Below, one piece after another: positions 14,293 through 21,098 of a DNA stretch of 24,980 bases; positions within the stretch are counted from its first letter, which is position 1; every line of letters begins with the position of its first letter. A program made the translations under genes and the position numbers. The stretch lies in IMG/VR virus record IMGVR_UViG_3300021379_000746, positions 1 to 24,980 of that record. The stretch is one strand, 5' to 3'. The DNA is from a virus. Under the pieces are notes generated by a model. That model ran no database searches and was not told where the DNA came from. It saw nothing but the letters and a program-made list of their open reading frames with translations.

Positions 14293-14745
14293 TTATTCCT
14301 TCATGTATTTTTCATTTTCCGGCCAAAAACCGTTAGGAGAAGTGTTGGTTTCAAGCCAATATACATGACTCGCAGTTATTCTTTTGTCGCCTCTATTTAT
14401 AGCATTTTCTTCCGCATTGGCAAGGAGATTCAATAATGCCGTTTCTAACCATTCGGCTAAGAAATAGCGGGCTGAATTAGAAACCTGCAAGTCTGTATTC
14501 TGTTTAATTAATTTAGTTACATTAAATGCAGTTTTAATTTTAGGTTTAGATTTAACTTTGGGAGTTATTATTTTACCATCTACAACATAAGGACATTCTT
14601 TAACAGGAATTATCTTATATTTACCTCCTGCACCTTCTGTTGTAACATCTCTAAGAACGGCATTGTTATCTTCTATTCTTACACAAATGTAGGTTTTAGC
14701 ATGACCTCTATTTAAAATAATAGTCATTTCTCCTGCTTTAATCAT
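14293..14745 (-). CDS. Histone-fold protein with extra N-terminal beta domain
   Basis: The 150-residue protein has a C-terminal histone fold at about 74-132: helix FNVTKLIKQNTD, then LQVSNSARYFLAEWLETALLNLLANAEENAINRG as the long central helix, then KRITASHVYWLE. This is the order VxxLIKENTDLxVSxxAxxxL...RxTVTxxDV of archaeal histones; the usual Asp of the last element is His. Residues 1-60 form a beta-rich domain (MTIILNRGHAKTYICVRIED), possibly KOW/SH3-like, absent from ordinary archaeal histones. A Lys/Pro-rich linker joins them. It probably binds or wraps viral DNA, or acts as a transcription factor subunit. ATG with GGAGG; ATGA overlap with ligase. Confidence 0.75.
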   Translation of the reverse strand: MIKAGEMTIILNRGHAKTYICVRIEDNNAVLRDVTTEGAGGKYKIIPVKECPYVVDGKIITPKVKSKPKIKTAFNVTKLIKQNTDLQVSNSARYFLAEWLETALLNLLANAEENAINRGDKRITASHVYWLETNTSPNGFWPENEKYMKE

Positions 14746-16283
14746 TCTAATTCCTCCAAGTCTTGTAAAGTATTACAGTCAATTACAAATTTATCATCTC
14801 TAATTCTTTTACATCTAGGAAATCTTAAACCTATATTATTAGAAGAATCCCTTGTAATTAAATCAGCACTAACTTCCAAAACAGTTCTTGGAGTAAAGAA
14901 ATAGGTTCCATTATCTATACTTATAGTAATGGTTCTAAGTTCTCTTGTAAGTCTAAGTAAGTCCTCATCACTAAAGCCTGTTCCGACAGAACCTACCGGA
15001 ATCCATTCTCCTTCGTTTTTTACTGCAATTCCAAAGGTAGCAAATACATTTGATTTTGCACCTTCTCCATATTTAGCAGATATGATAGCAACATCTAATT
15101 CTATTCTAGGAGGCTTGTATTTAGCCCACCCCTTGCTTCTTTTACCTGCTTCATAGGGTAAGGTAGCATCTTTGACAATAATGCCTTCAAAACCATCGTT
15201 AATCGCTCTATTATAGAATCCTAGAATATCATCACCTTCTTCCATTCTATGTGCTTGGTCGGGTAATGTTTTGATTGCTATTATTCTATCAGAATATGGT
15301 GAATCCATAATAGTATCTTTACCGAATTTAAGACAATCAAATATAACCCATTTGACTTTTACCTTTTCCCTCGCTTCTTCATGGTCTTTAGAATGAACTC
15401 TAGTTGCCATTAGTTTATGTTCAGCAGGAGAACCATCTTCATTAATAGGGTATATCTCTCCATCAAGAATACAAGTATGAATATTGTATTTTCTAACCTG
15501 TTCTACAACATCTTGAAATTGCGGGGTAACTACCTTACCTTTACGATTAAAGATAATTACACTATCTCCTTCTTTGTGTATTTGATACCTATTACCATCA
15601 TACTTGTAATCTACAATTTTGCTTTCGGGCCATTTACTCATAGGTATATCTTTGGCTAACATAGGTGCTACAAAGTTCCCATGAGTTAATACCATAGGCG
15701 GGTTTTCTCCCATAAGATAATAACGAGTTGTGTCTGTTATACTATTGAGATTTAGATGATTTTTTACATCTGTTAATTTTTTATTAGACCACTTTGCTAA
15801 TATTTTAGTTACTGTTCCTTTATCTATCCCATTACGAGGAATCCTTAACCAATAACGAATAAACCATTTTCTTTCTAGTGATGACATATTAGTAATAGCA
15901 TAATCAAGAATATTATATTCGTTACTATGTAACTTGCCACAATTCATTTGTAAAAGATTTAAAATTGATTTAATCCCTATCGCTTCTTGTGTTTCGGCAG
16001 AATAATCCATGTGATATATTGCGCTTCCTAAATCATTATGAGCAGTATAAGTTGCTTTAAGTTCATCTTCATGCACACCTATAATTTCTGATAGCCATTT
16101 TTGGGCTTTTGCTAAACCTATACTATTAGATTGTAATTCATTAATAGAAAGCAAAGTCAAAACATCGGGAATATAAGGCTCAAAGTTTTCTAACTCTTTA
16201 CTGATTCTCGTTATTTGTATCGTAGGTAATAGGTTCTCCGTTGATTCTAACATTCGGCAAAGATTCATCCATGTGTTCGTCAT
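14742..16283 (-). CDS. lig: ATP-dependent DNA ligase
   Basis: The 513-residue protein has an N-terminal DNA-binding domain (to about 195), nucleotidyltransferase domain and OB-fold. Motif I is KYDGNR (adenylated Lys 227), motif III CILDGEIYP (271-279), IIIa VIFDCL, motif IV EGIIVKD (366-372), motif V WAKYKPP (386-392). The C-terminal region FRTVLEVSAD-like strand and GLRFPRCKRIRDDK carry motif VI. Size and motifs match archaeal LigB/DNA ligase I enzymes that seal Okazaki fragments. The start overlaps the upstream gene by 86 bases, yet the overlapped part (LESTENLLPTIQITRISKEL) still fits the ligase DNA-binding domain, so the overlap looks real. M6 is an alternative start. Confidence 0.95.
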   Translation of the reverse strand: MTNTWMNLCRMLESTENLLPTIQITRISKELENFEPYIPDVLTLLSINELQSNSIGLAKAQKWLSEIIGVHEDELKATYTAHNDLGSAIYHMDYSAETQEAIGIKSILNLLQMNCGKLHSNEYNILDYAITNMSSLERKWFIRYWLRIPRNGIDKGTVTKILAKWSNKKLTDVKNHLNLNSITDTTRYYLMGENPPMVLTHGNFVAPMLAKDIPMSKWPESKIVDYKYDGNRYQIHKEGDSVIIFNRKGKVVTPQFQDVVEQVRKYNIHTCILDGEIYPINEDGSPAEHKLMATRVHSKDHEEAREKVKVKWVIFDCLKFGKDTIMDSPYSDRIIAIKTLPDQAHRMEEGDDILGFYNRAINDGFEGIIVKDATLPYEAGKRSKGWAKYKPPRIELDVAIISAKYGEGAKSNVFATFGIAVKNEGEWIPVGSVGTGFSDEDLLRLTRELRTITISIDNGTYFFTPRTVLEVSADLITRDSSNNIGLRFPRCKRIRDDKFVIDCNTLQDLEELE

Positions 16284-16416
16284 CTATTATCATCTCCATA
16301 TTCGTATTAATTTTGTAAATTAGTTCTTTCAAAAGGCGACTATACCTTGTTCCTTTGTTTCTTTCTGAATAATTCCACATGAAACTACCAAGATAAATCC
16401 AATCATTCTTGTTCAT
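16198..16416 (-). CDS. Hypothetical protein overlapping the ligase start
   Basis: The 72-residue protein has a helical N-half (NDWIYLGSFMWNYSERNKG, then RLLKELIYKINTN) and a polar acidic tail. ATG 16416 is five bases after GGTGA; a GTG three codons earlier sits inside that site and is rejected. Its last 86 bases are shared with the ligase gene in another frame. Function unknown. Confidence 0.62.
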   Translation of the reverse strand: MNKNDWIYLGSFMWNYSERNKGTRYSRLLKELIYKINTNMEMIIDDEHMDESLPNVRINGEPITYDTNNENQ

Positions 16417-16774
16417 TTGATTCACCTTTAGTTTGTGGATTATCCAATACTTGTAATAATCTCAAGAAATTATTCATAATTTGCTGAACAACATTTACTT
16501 CTTCAAATCTTTCTTGTTCTAAGAAACGATGTAACATATGAATTAATGTGGCTTGAGTAACGGCTGGTGCTAATTTTGCTAGACTACCATTGGAATATAT
16601 TTCCCAATAACAAACAAAGGAGGCTCTTGCTAAATAATTGCCCCTCGCTATATCACTGTATGCAACATTAAAATGGTCTAATGCAGAAGCATTCTTGTTT
16701 AGTTTCTTTCTAGTTTGTTTAGCCCAATCATCAAATTTTTTATCGTTAGTTGTTATTAAATATAATCTGTTCAT
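16403..16774 (-). CDS. Hypothetical helical protein
   Basis: The 123-residue protein starts with a strand (LYLITTNDKKF), then is wholly helical, including LARASFVCYWEIYSNGSLAKL and VQQIMNNFLRLLQVL. No family is recognised. GGAGAAATAAAA lies before the ATG. Its neighbours, a candidate histone-fold protein and ligase, do not fix its role. Confidence 0.7.
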   Translation of the reverse strand: MNRLYLITTNDKKFDDWAKQTRKKLNKNASALDHFNVAYSDIARGNYLARASFVCYWEIYSNGSLAKLAPAVTQATLIHMLHRFLEQERFEEVNVVQQIMNNFLRLLQVLDNPQTKGESNEQE

Positions 16775-16776
16775 TT

Positions 16777-17016
16777 TTATTTCTCCTTTAATTCTATCAT
16801 TCTATCTAAAAATGCTATGAGAGGAACATAAGCATCTTCAATATGAGTAGGTTGTATTCTACTTCCGCTTCCTTCTTTAGTTAGTGATAGGCTAACTAAA
16901 TAGGCTAATTTACCTAAAAACTCATCAGTGTTTTTGACTAAACAATCTATTGAGCCGTTTCCTATGGACGCACCTGTTGAACCCAATAGGGTATTTGCTT
17001 TGCTTTTACTTATCAT
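16777..17016 (-). CDS. Candidate minimal histone-fold protein
   Basis: The 79-residue protein is of histone size and follows the histone-fold order: short helix KANTLLGSTGA, strand-loop and long helix IGNGSIDCLVKNTDEFLGKLAYLVSLSLTKEG, then SRIQPTHIEDAYVPLIAFLDR, where IQPTHIEDA parallels the V-T-x-E-D-V element before the last helix. It is less basic than typical archaeal histones, so a heterodimer with the histone-fold protein at 14293-14745 is possible. It could also be an unrelated helical protein. The start overlaps the PC4-like gene's stop as ATGA. Confidence 0.5.
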   Translation of the reverse strand: MISKSKANTLLGSTGASIGNGSIDCLVKNTDEFLGKLAYLVSLSLTKEGSGSRIQPTHIEDAYVPLIAFLDRMIELKEK

Positions 17017-17210
17017 TCTAACTCACTCCTTAAAATCTGTAAAAGAAGTTTTGCTTCGTCTACATTAAGACGAATACCTTTATTGGTAGGCTTATCATTT
17101 TTAAACCATCTTATGTCTAACACTTCAATGTTCCAATAATTTCCTCTCTTTATAAGGCAATCAGTCTGTGAGTCACGGACAATTCTTCCCACAATAGGCA
17201 TTTCAGTCAT
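17013..17210 (-). CDS. PC4-like single-stranded DNA-binding/transcription coactivator protein
   Basis: The 65-residue protein matches the PC4 core: strands GRIVRDSQTDCLIKRGNYWN, then VLDIRWFKNDKPTNKGIRLNVDEAKLLLQIL. The I-R-x(7-9)-P-T-x-K-G-I-x-L-x(n)-L pattern is the PC4/Sub1 signature, a dimeric fold that binds melted DNA in transcription and replication. It is half the length of eukaryotic PC4 and lacks an N-terminal regulatory region. GGTGATGAATA precedes the ATG. Linked to a candidate histone-fold gene by an ATGA overlap. Confidence 0.7.
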   Translation of the reverse strand: MTEMPIVGRIVRDSQTDCLIKRGNYWNIEVLDIRWFKNDKPTNKGIRLNVDEAKLLLQILRSELE

Positions 17211-17298
17211 TATTCATCACCCACAATGACTTATCAGTATAGTCCATTTCTTCTTCTAGGTATTCTTCGTATATGTTGTGTATTAATCTATTAATCAA
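17203..17298 (-). CDS. Possible tiny acidic peptide, TTG start
   Basis: The frame gives 31 residues (ending LWVMNND) from TTG 17298, five bases after GGTGA, which is the spacing used by confirmed genes here. It fills a stretch otherwise without a gene and slightly overlaps the PC4-like start. The non-ATG start and small size keep this tentative. Confidence 0.4.
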   Translation of the reverse strand: MINRLIHNIYEEYLEEEMDYTDKSLWVMNND

Positions 17299-17434
17299 TT
17301 ATTTCACCTTCTAATGTCACTCTTTTTTTACATTTAAAACAGATAGGAATTAATAATTCCCCATCTTCTCTATAATCCGTATAAATAAAAACGATTGAAC
17401 CGCAACATTGAGTATGGTGGATTTCTGTCGTCAA
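17291..17434 (-). CDS. Small zinc-binding protein, TTG start
   Basis: The frame gives 47 residues with HTQCCGS near the N-terminus and CFKCKKR near residue 32, a probable zinc knuckle pair. TTG 17434 overlaps the upstream stop as TTGA, and GGGGTGGATGA lies just before it. Function unknown. Confidence 0.55.
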   Translation of the reverse strand: MTTEIHHTQCCGSIVFIYTDYREDGELLIPICFKCKKRVTLEGEIID

Positions 17435-17829
17435 TTCATCCACCCCTGTTTGAATTTATCTAATTCACTTCTTGATTTGAAATATCTTGGAGTATCTAAT
17501 TCATCTAAACGATTAACTACCCAACATGCCCCACCAAGAGAAGAAATCTGAACAATTTCAAATTGGCCTCCATTAACCTCTAACACTTCTACTGTGTTTA
17601 TTTCCGGAACTAAGCCATATTGTCTTGTAATTTCGCTTGCTACATCGTGCATATTGTCTACTACATATTTGATAATGTGAGTTCGTTGAATAGGTATTTT
17701 AGGTGCTACTTCTATTCCTAACTCTCCCGACATTTTACATACCTTGCATTTATTTCCTTCACAAATAGGACAAGTAACTCTTGATTTATGAGGTGCAGGT
17801 AAAGTTACAGTAACGGCTTTTTTAGTCAT
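17431..17829 (-). CDS. Zinc-binding protein with C-terminal alpha/beta region
   Basis: The 132-residue protein has a CPICEGNKCKVCKMSGE cluster at about residues 20-36 that resembles half of a DnaJ-type zinc domain (CxxCxGxxxCxxCxGxG), so it may be a reduced DnaJ-like zinc module. The rest (HIIKYVVDNMHDVASEITRQYG, VEVLEVNGGQFEIVQISS) is of unknown fold. ATG 17829 is five bases after GGTGA; an earlier GTG lies within that site and is rejected. The GroEL/GroES genes are upstream, but no link beyond proximity is shown. Confidence 0.72.
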   Translation of the reverse strand: MTKKAVTVTLPAPHKSRVTCPICEGNKCKVCKMSGELGIEVAPKIPIQRTHIIKYVVDNMHDVASEITRQYGLVPEINTVEVLEVNGGQFEIVQISSLGGACWVVNRLDELDTPRYFKSRSELDKFKQGWMN

Positions 17830-17917
17830 TATCTTCACCTTTACAATCTAAGCATTTGCCCCATCTTCTTAATTCATAAGGGAGGCAATCATTTCCACAA
17901 TCCGGACATAGTTTCAT
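17822..17917 (-). CDS. Tiny zinc-ribbon protein
   Basis: The 31-residue protein contains CPDCGNDC and CLDC, a minimal zinc ribbon. It starts by an ATGA overlap with the 37-residue gene and has GAGGAG upstream. Too short for family assignment. Confidence 0.6.
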   Translation of the reverse strand: MKLCPDCGNDCLPYELRRWGKCLDCKGEDND

Positions 17918-18027
17918 TTTTCTCTCCTCTCTACACTAAGACTACCATCTTTTTCTTTCTTTAAGATAGTCATAGAACCATCTTCATAAACAATAGTCAT
18001 TCTTATAATCGTTTTATCGTCAAACAT
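17914..18027 (-). CDS. Tiny hypothetical protein
   Basis: The 37-residue protein (MFDDKTIIRMTIVYEDGS, then a Lys/Glu-rich end) looks like a beta hairpin. The ATG forms a TAATG junction with the upstream gene, seven bases after GGAGG. Function unknown. Confidence 0.6.
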   Translation of the reverse strand: MFDDKTIIRMTIVYEDGSMTILKKEKDGSLSVERREK

Positions 18028-18242
18028 TATTCTTCCTCCTTTGGCGGTCTTGTATAGACTATTCTATCAACACCTGTATTTCCTAAATAATCTTTGTAAA
18101 TCATTGAGGAAATATACTCCAAGCCACCTTCTTTGGTTTCAGCGTAAAGGTAATATGTTTTATTCTGTAAATCAGAACGAACTGTAAATCTCCAACAGTC
18201 GGCTGATGGCAAACTTATATTTGGATTATCAATGAGTTGCAT
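18027..18242 (-). CDS. Hypothetical protein
   Basis: The 71-residue protein is beta-rich (CWRFTVRSDLQNKTYYLYAET), then helical and polar. GGAGGAATAAAT precedes the ATG, directly downstream of the GroEL-like gene. Its terminal Glu codons make the GGAGG for the next gene. No family recognised. Confidence 0.7.
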   Translation of the reverse strand: MQLIDNPNISLPSADCWRFTVRSDLQNKTYYLYAETKEGGLEYISSMIYKDYLGNTGVDRIVYTRPPKEEE

Positions 18243-18244
18243 AT

Positions 18245-19750
18245 TTATTCCTCCAATAATACTGCTACATCAGTAGTATAAAACAATTGAGCAATAGAAA
18301 GTGCGGCTAAGAAACTATTCTTAGTAACTTTAACAGGGTCATAAACTCCCGCTTCTATCAAATTTTCATATTCTCCTGTTAAGGCATTAAATCCTAATTC
18401 TCCTGCTAAATCATCTTTTACCCAATTACTTTGTTTGTTAGAATTTTGTAAAAGAACATTGTAAGGTTCTTGAAGTGCCTTTGTTAAGAAAGTAAAAGGT
18501 GTATGCACACTATCACCGACATGGGCTAATGATGTTCCACCACCAAGAATAATACCTTCTGATAAAGCGGCTTTTGTAGCATTTAAAGCATCATCAAGTC
18601 TTTCTTTTCTTTCTCTTAGTTCCATTGAAGAAGATGCGCCTATCTTAATAGTAGCAACTCCTCCACTTAATCTTGATAATCTTGATTTGATTCTTGCTTT
18701 ATCATGACCTTTCATATCTTCTAATTGACCTCTTAGTTTTTCTATTTGTTCAGAAGCATCTCCTTGTCCTCCGACAATAGTAGTATTTTCTTTAGTCACT
18801 ACAATACTTTCACAAGTGCCAAAATCACTTACAGTAATGTTAGTAGGTTCATCCTTACTTTCTTGAGTAAATATATTACCGCCAACTAATGCTTTAATAT
18901 CTGCTAATTCATCCAATTGTTTGTCACCAAAATTGGGTGCTAAGATAGCACAACATTCTACTGTTTGATTCATTAGATTCATAATTAAATTATTTAATGC
19001 TGAACCCGACATTCCTCCACAAAATATAACCAATGGTTTTCCTTGATTGGAAGCCAATTCAAGCATAGGTATTAAGTCTTTAAAATTCTTAAAGTTTAGA
19101 TTAGAACAAAAGATTAGAGGATTATCAAATTCAGTTTTGCCACTTGCAGTATTTACCATCAAGTGACTAATATATCCTTCCGTTAATTCCATTCCTTCTC
19201 TAATTATTAGTTCTGTATTATGTGACTTAGATTCTTCTACTGTTACTACCCCATCTCTACCTACTGCGTCTAAAGCATCAGAAATAAGTTGACCTAAGTA
19301 TCTATCATTATTTGCCGCAATTGTCGCTACTTCAATAATATCTTCATCTTGAATATCTTCTGAAAGATTATCTAAATGGGCTAATACATTTTCTCTAAAG
19401 GTATCAAACATTTTCATAACAAAATGAGTAGTGTATTTAGTATCATCTAAATGTTCAAAGATACCGTTACAGAAGGCTTGTGCCAAAATACAAGCGGTAG
19501 TTGTTCCGTCACCACTTCCTTCTTGTGCTTTACTTGCTAAGTTCTGAACCATTTGAATACCCATTTGAATATAAGGGTCGTCACTTCTAATGTGTCTTGT
19601 AATCGTTACACCGTCATTAATGATGATAGGCGGATTACTTTGCAGTATTACCGTTTTGGCTTGTGGGCCAAGTGTAGGTTTTACTGTATTAGCAACTAAA
19701 TTAATTCCCTCTAACAACTTTTCTTTTACTTCTTTTCCATGTATAATCAT
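18245..19750 (-). CDS. groEL: Group I chaperonin (GroEL-like)
   Basis: The 501-residue protein folds proteins in an ATP-driven cage with the GroES partner encoded 167 bases upstream. Group I hallmarks are VKPTLGPQAKTV (P-loop-like), INDGVTI, SGDGTTTACILAQA (GDGTT nucleotide-binding), IATIAANND, GRDGVVTVEES, and ERLDDALNATKAALSEGIILGGG, which keeps the conserved Asp of the ATPase site. The protein is shorter than bacterial GroEL (about 548) and lacks the C-terminal Gly-Gly-Met repeat. It is GroEL-like, not thermosome-like, in a gene set otherwise archaeal in type, so acquisition from bacteria or a bacterial virus is likely. ATGA overlap with the zinc protein. Confidence 0.95.
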   Translation of the reverse strand: MIIHGKEVKEKLLEGINLVANTVKPTLGPQAKTVILQSNPPIIINDGVTITRHIRSDDPYIQMGIQMVQNLASKAQEGSGDGTTTACILAQAFCNGIFEHLDDTKYTTHFVMKMFDTFRENVLAHLDNLSEDIQDEDIIEVATIAANNDRYLGQLISDALDAVGRDGVVTVEESKSHNTELIIREGMELTEGYISHLMVNTASGKTEFDNPLIFCSNLNFKNFKDLIPMLELASNQGKPLVIFCGGMSGSALNNLIMNLMNQTVECCAILAPNFGDKQLDELADIKALVGGNIFTQESKDEPTNITVSDFGTCESIVVTKENTTIVGGQGDASEQIEKLRGQLEDMKGHDKARIKSRLSRLSGGVATIKIGASSSMELRERKERLDDALNATKAALSEGIILGGGTSLAHVGDSVHTPFTFLTKALQEPYNVLLQNSNKQSNWVKDDLAGELGFNALTGEYENLIEAGVYDPVKVTKNSFLAALSIAQLFYTTDVAVLLEE

Positions 19751-19920
19751 CTTAATCTCACCACTTCATTTTCATCATATGGATTCAATTGCATAAAATT
19801 TTCATCTACATAAACAAAGCCTTCGTATTCACAATAACATTTGACTGAACAAAACGCTCTTTGTCCTACTGCCGTCATTTCTAAATACTTAGGACTTTTA
19901 TGACACATAGCACATATCAT
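19747..19920 (-). CDS. Small zinc-finger protein between GroES and GroEL
   Basis: The 57-residue protein has CAMCHK at 3-8 and FCSVKCYCEYEG near 24-35, an FCS/MYM-like CxxC...CxxxC arrangement. It is coupled on both sides by ATGA overlaps, so GroES, this protein and GroEL are translated as a set. Function unknown. Confidence 0.72.
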   Translation of the reverse strand: MICAMCHKSPKYLEMTAVGQRAFCSVKCYCEYEGFVYVDENFMQLNPYDENEVVRLR

Positions 19921-20132
19921 AGCCACACCGCCATTATTTGTGTTATTGGCACAAACTTATATCCATCATATTCTTGAATTGTTTTTGCTTCACTGAATAT
20001 AACGGTTTTACCAATGAGCGATTTATCTACTTGACAATCAATCACTTTACCTATATTATTTTCTTTTACCATAATACTTCCCGTATTAGATACTTCTTGC
20101 TCTACTATTACATAATCTCCTACTGCTCTCAT
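19917..20132 (-). CDS. groES: Co-chaperonin GroES (Cpn10), short form
   Basis: The 71-residue protein caps the GroEL-like cage. It shows the Cpn10 pattern DYVIVEQE, a mobile loop ending SIMV (I-x-V contact to the chaperonin), then IGKVIDC, LIGKTVIFSEA, and the closing KFVPITQIMAVWL. Bacterial GroES has about 97 residues; here the mobile loop and roof hairpin are shortened. AGGTGTAAAAA lies before the ATG, and the start overlaps the upstream stop as ATGA. Confidence 0.85.
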   Translation of the reverse strand: MRAVGDYVIVEQEVSNTGSIMVKENNIGKVIDCQVDKSLIGKTVIFSEAKTIQEYDGYKFVPITQIMAVWL

Positions 20133-20209
20133 TTTTTACACCTACATATTTTTTCTATTCTGTAAAATACTCCACATACTTCACATTGTATCGGAACTGC
20201 CCCGCACAT
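20129..20209 (-). CDS. Tiny zinc-knuckle peptide
   Basis: The 26-residue peptide contains CEVCG and CRCKK. GAGGTGAAATAA directly precedes the ATG, and the start abuts the upstream stop. Coupled to GroES by ATGA. Confidence 0.6.
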   Translation of the reverse strand: MCGAVPIQCEVCGVFYRIEKICRCKK

Positions 20210-20473
20210 TTATTTCACCTCAAATTTATTATTTCTTGCTATTTGACAACAAAGCCTAATTTTTTGTGTTGATTCTAAATCCCAAAAGGTATTTTCTTTC
20301 CATCCAAACTTATGTTCAATATAAGAACACAATTGTTTTCTCGACATATTTTCAAAATCTTCATCAATAGATATTCCTAATATATCTCCTGTTTCGTGTT
20401 TTAGAAATTTATCTAAAAACACATAGACTTTACCCATGAGTTTTATTATTTTTCTAATACACCACTGAATCAT
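20210..20473 (-). CDS. Hypothetical protein
   Basis: The 87-residue protein has a basic amphipathic N-terminal helix (IRKIIKLMGKVYVFLDKFLK), then a compact helical part (SRKQLCSYIEHKFGWKE). It starts by an ATGA overlap. Function unknown. Confidence 0.7.
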   Translation of the reverse strand: MIQWCIRKIIKLMGKVYVFLDKFLKHETGDILGISIDEDFENMSRKQLCSYIEHKFGWKENTFWDLESTQKIRLCCQIARNNKFEVK

Positions 20474-20706
20474 TCTTCCTCACCTAATGAAATCCAACCT
20501 GTATTAATCCCGCCCCAATTATTTTCTTTGTAGAACTGTCTTAGGTCTTTGTCTTTTCCTGTTTCCTTTCTCCAAACTATTCCTGTTTCTTTAGGTTCTT
20601 TATGGGGATGGGCTTTTTCGTGCCTTGTTCTTCTTTCTAAGACAGTTAGTTTTTCTTTACTTTGACTTGCATACAAATCTATTTTTTCTTTTTTTCTTCT
20701 TTTCAT
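20470..20706 (-). CDS. Hypothetical basic protein
   Basis: The 78-residue protein is strongly basic up to residue 55 (MKRRKKEKIDLYASQSKEK, RRTRHEKAHPHKE), then ends with NNWGGINTGWISLGEEE. It is probably disordered and nucleic-acid binding. ATGA overlaps on both sides. Confidence 0.65.
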   Translation of the reverse strand: MKRRKKEKIDLYASQSKEKLTVLERRTRHEKAHPHKEPKETGIVWRKETGKDKDLRQFYKENNWGGINTGWISLGEEE

Positions 20707-21098
20707 TCTTCCTCACCATATTTAATCTTCCACTTTTTATCACAATCTGCACAAAGACTATGCCAATATTTTTTATTCTTGGGATTTTCTTGGCATTCAG
20801 CGCATAATTCGGTGTTATATCCACACCACTTACATTCATTTCCATTATCAAAATCATGCCAAAAATCTTGTCTTGAAACACATAATGGTTTAGCACCGTG
20901 TAGTTTTCTATATTCATTTACTAGGGCGGTGTTCTTAGACAAGAAACCTATCAAGTTATCTATGCTTCTAACTTGAGAATGAGAAACATTTCCTCCATGC
21001 TTCCAACATCTCGGTAAATAATCCACAGTTTGTATTATATCACTTTCTTGTATTTGTCCAAGACTAACACACATAGCACAATCATCTAAAGTAACCAC
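20703..21098 (-). CDS. Zinc-ribbon protein, GTG start
   Basis: The 131-residue protein has cysteine pairs near the N-terminus (DDCAMC), then CKWCGYNTELCAEC and LCADCDK near the C-terminus, consistent with two zinc sites. A frame extension with ATG 21125 exists, but it overlaps the protease gene. GTG 21098, seven bases after GGAGG and forming a TAGTG junction, fits the local rule better. Role unknown. Confidence 0.68.
   Translation of the reverse strand: MVTLDDCAMCVSLGQIQESDIIQTVDYLPRCWKHGGNVSHSQVRSIDNLIGFLSKNTALVNEYRKLHGAKPLCVSRQDFWHDFDNGNECKWCGYNTELCAECQENPKNKKYWHSLCADCDKKWKIKYGEEE

Noticed and set aside
18245-19750. Thermosome (group II chaperonin)
   Set aside because: Sequence motifs (VKPTLGP, RxDDALNATKAAxxEGIxxGGG) and a GroES gene nearby point to group I.
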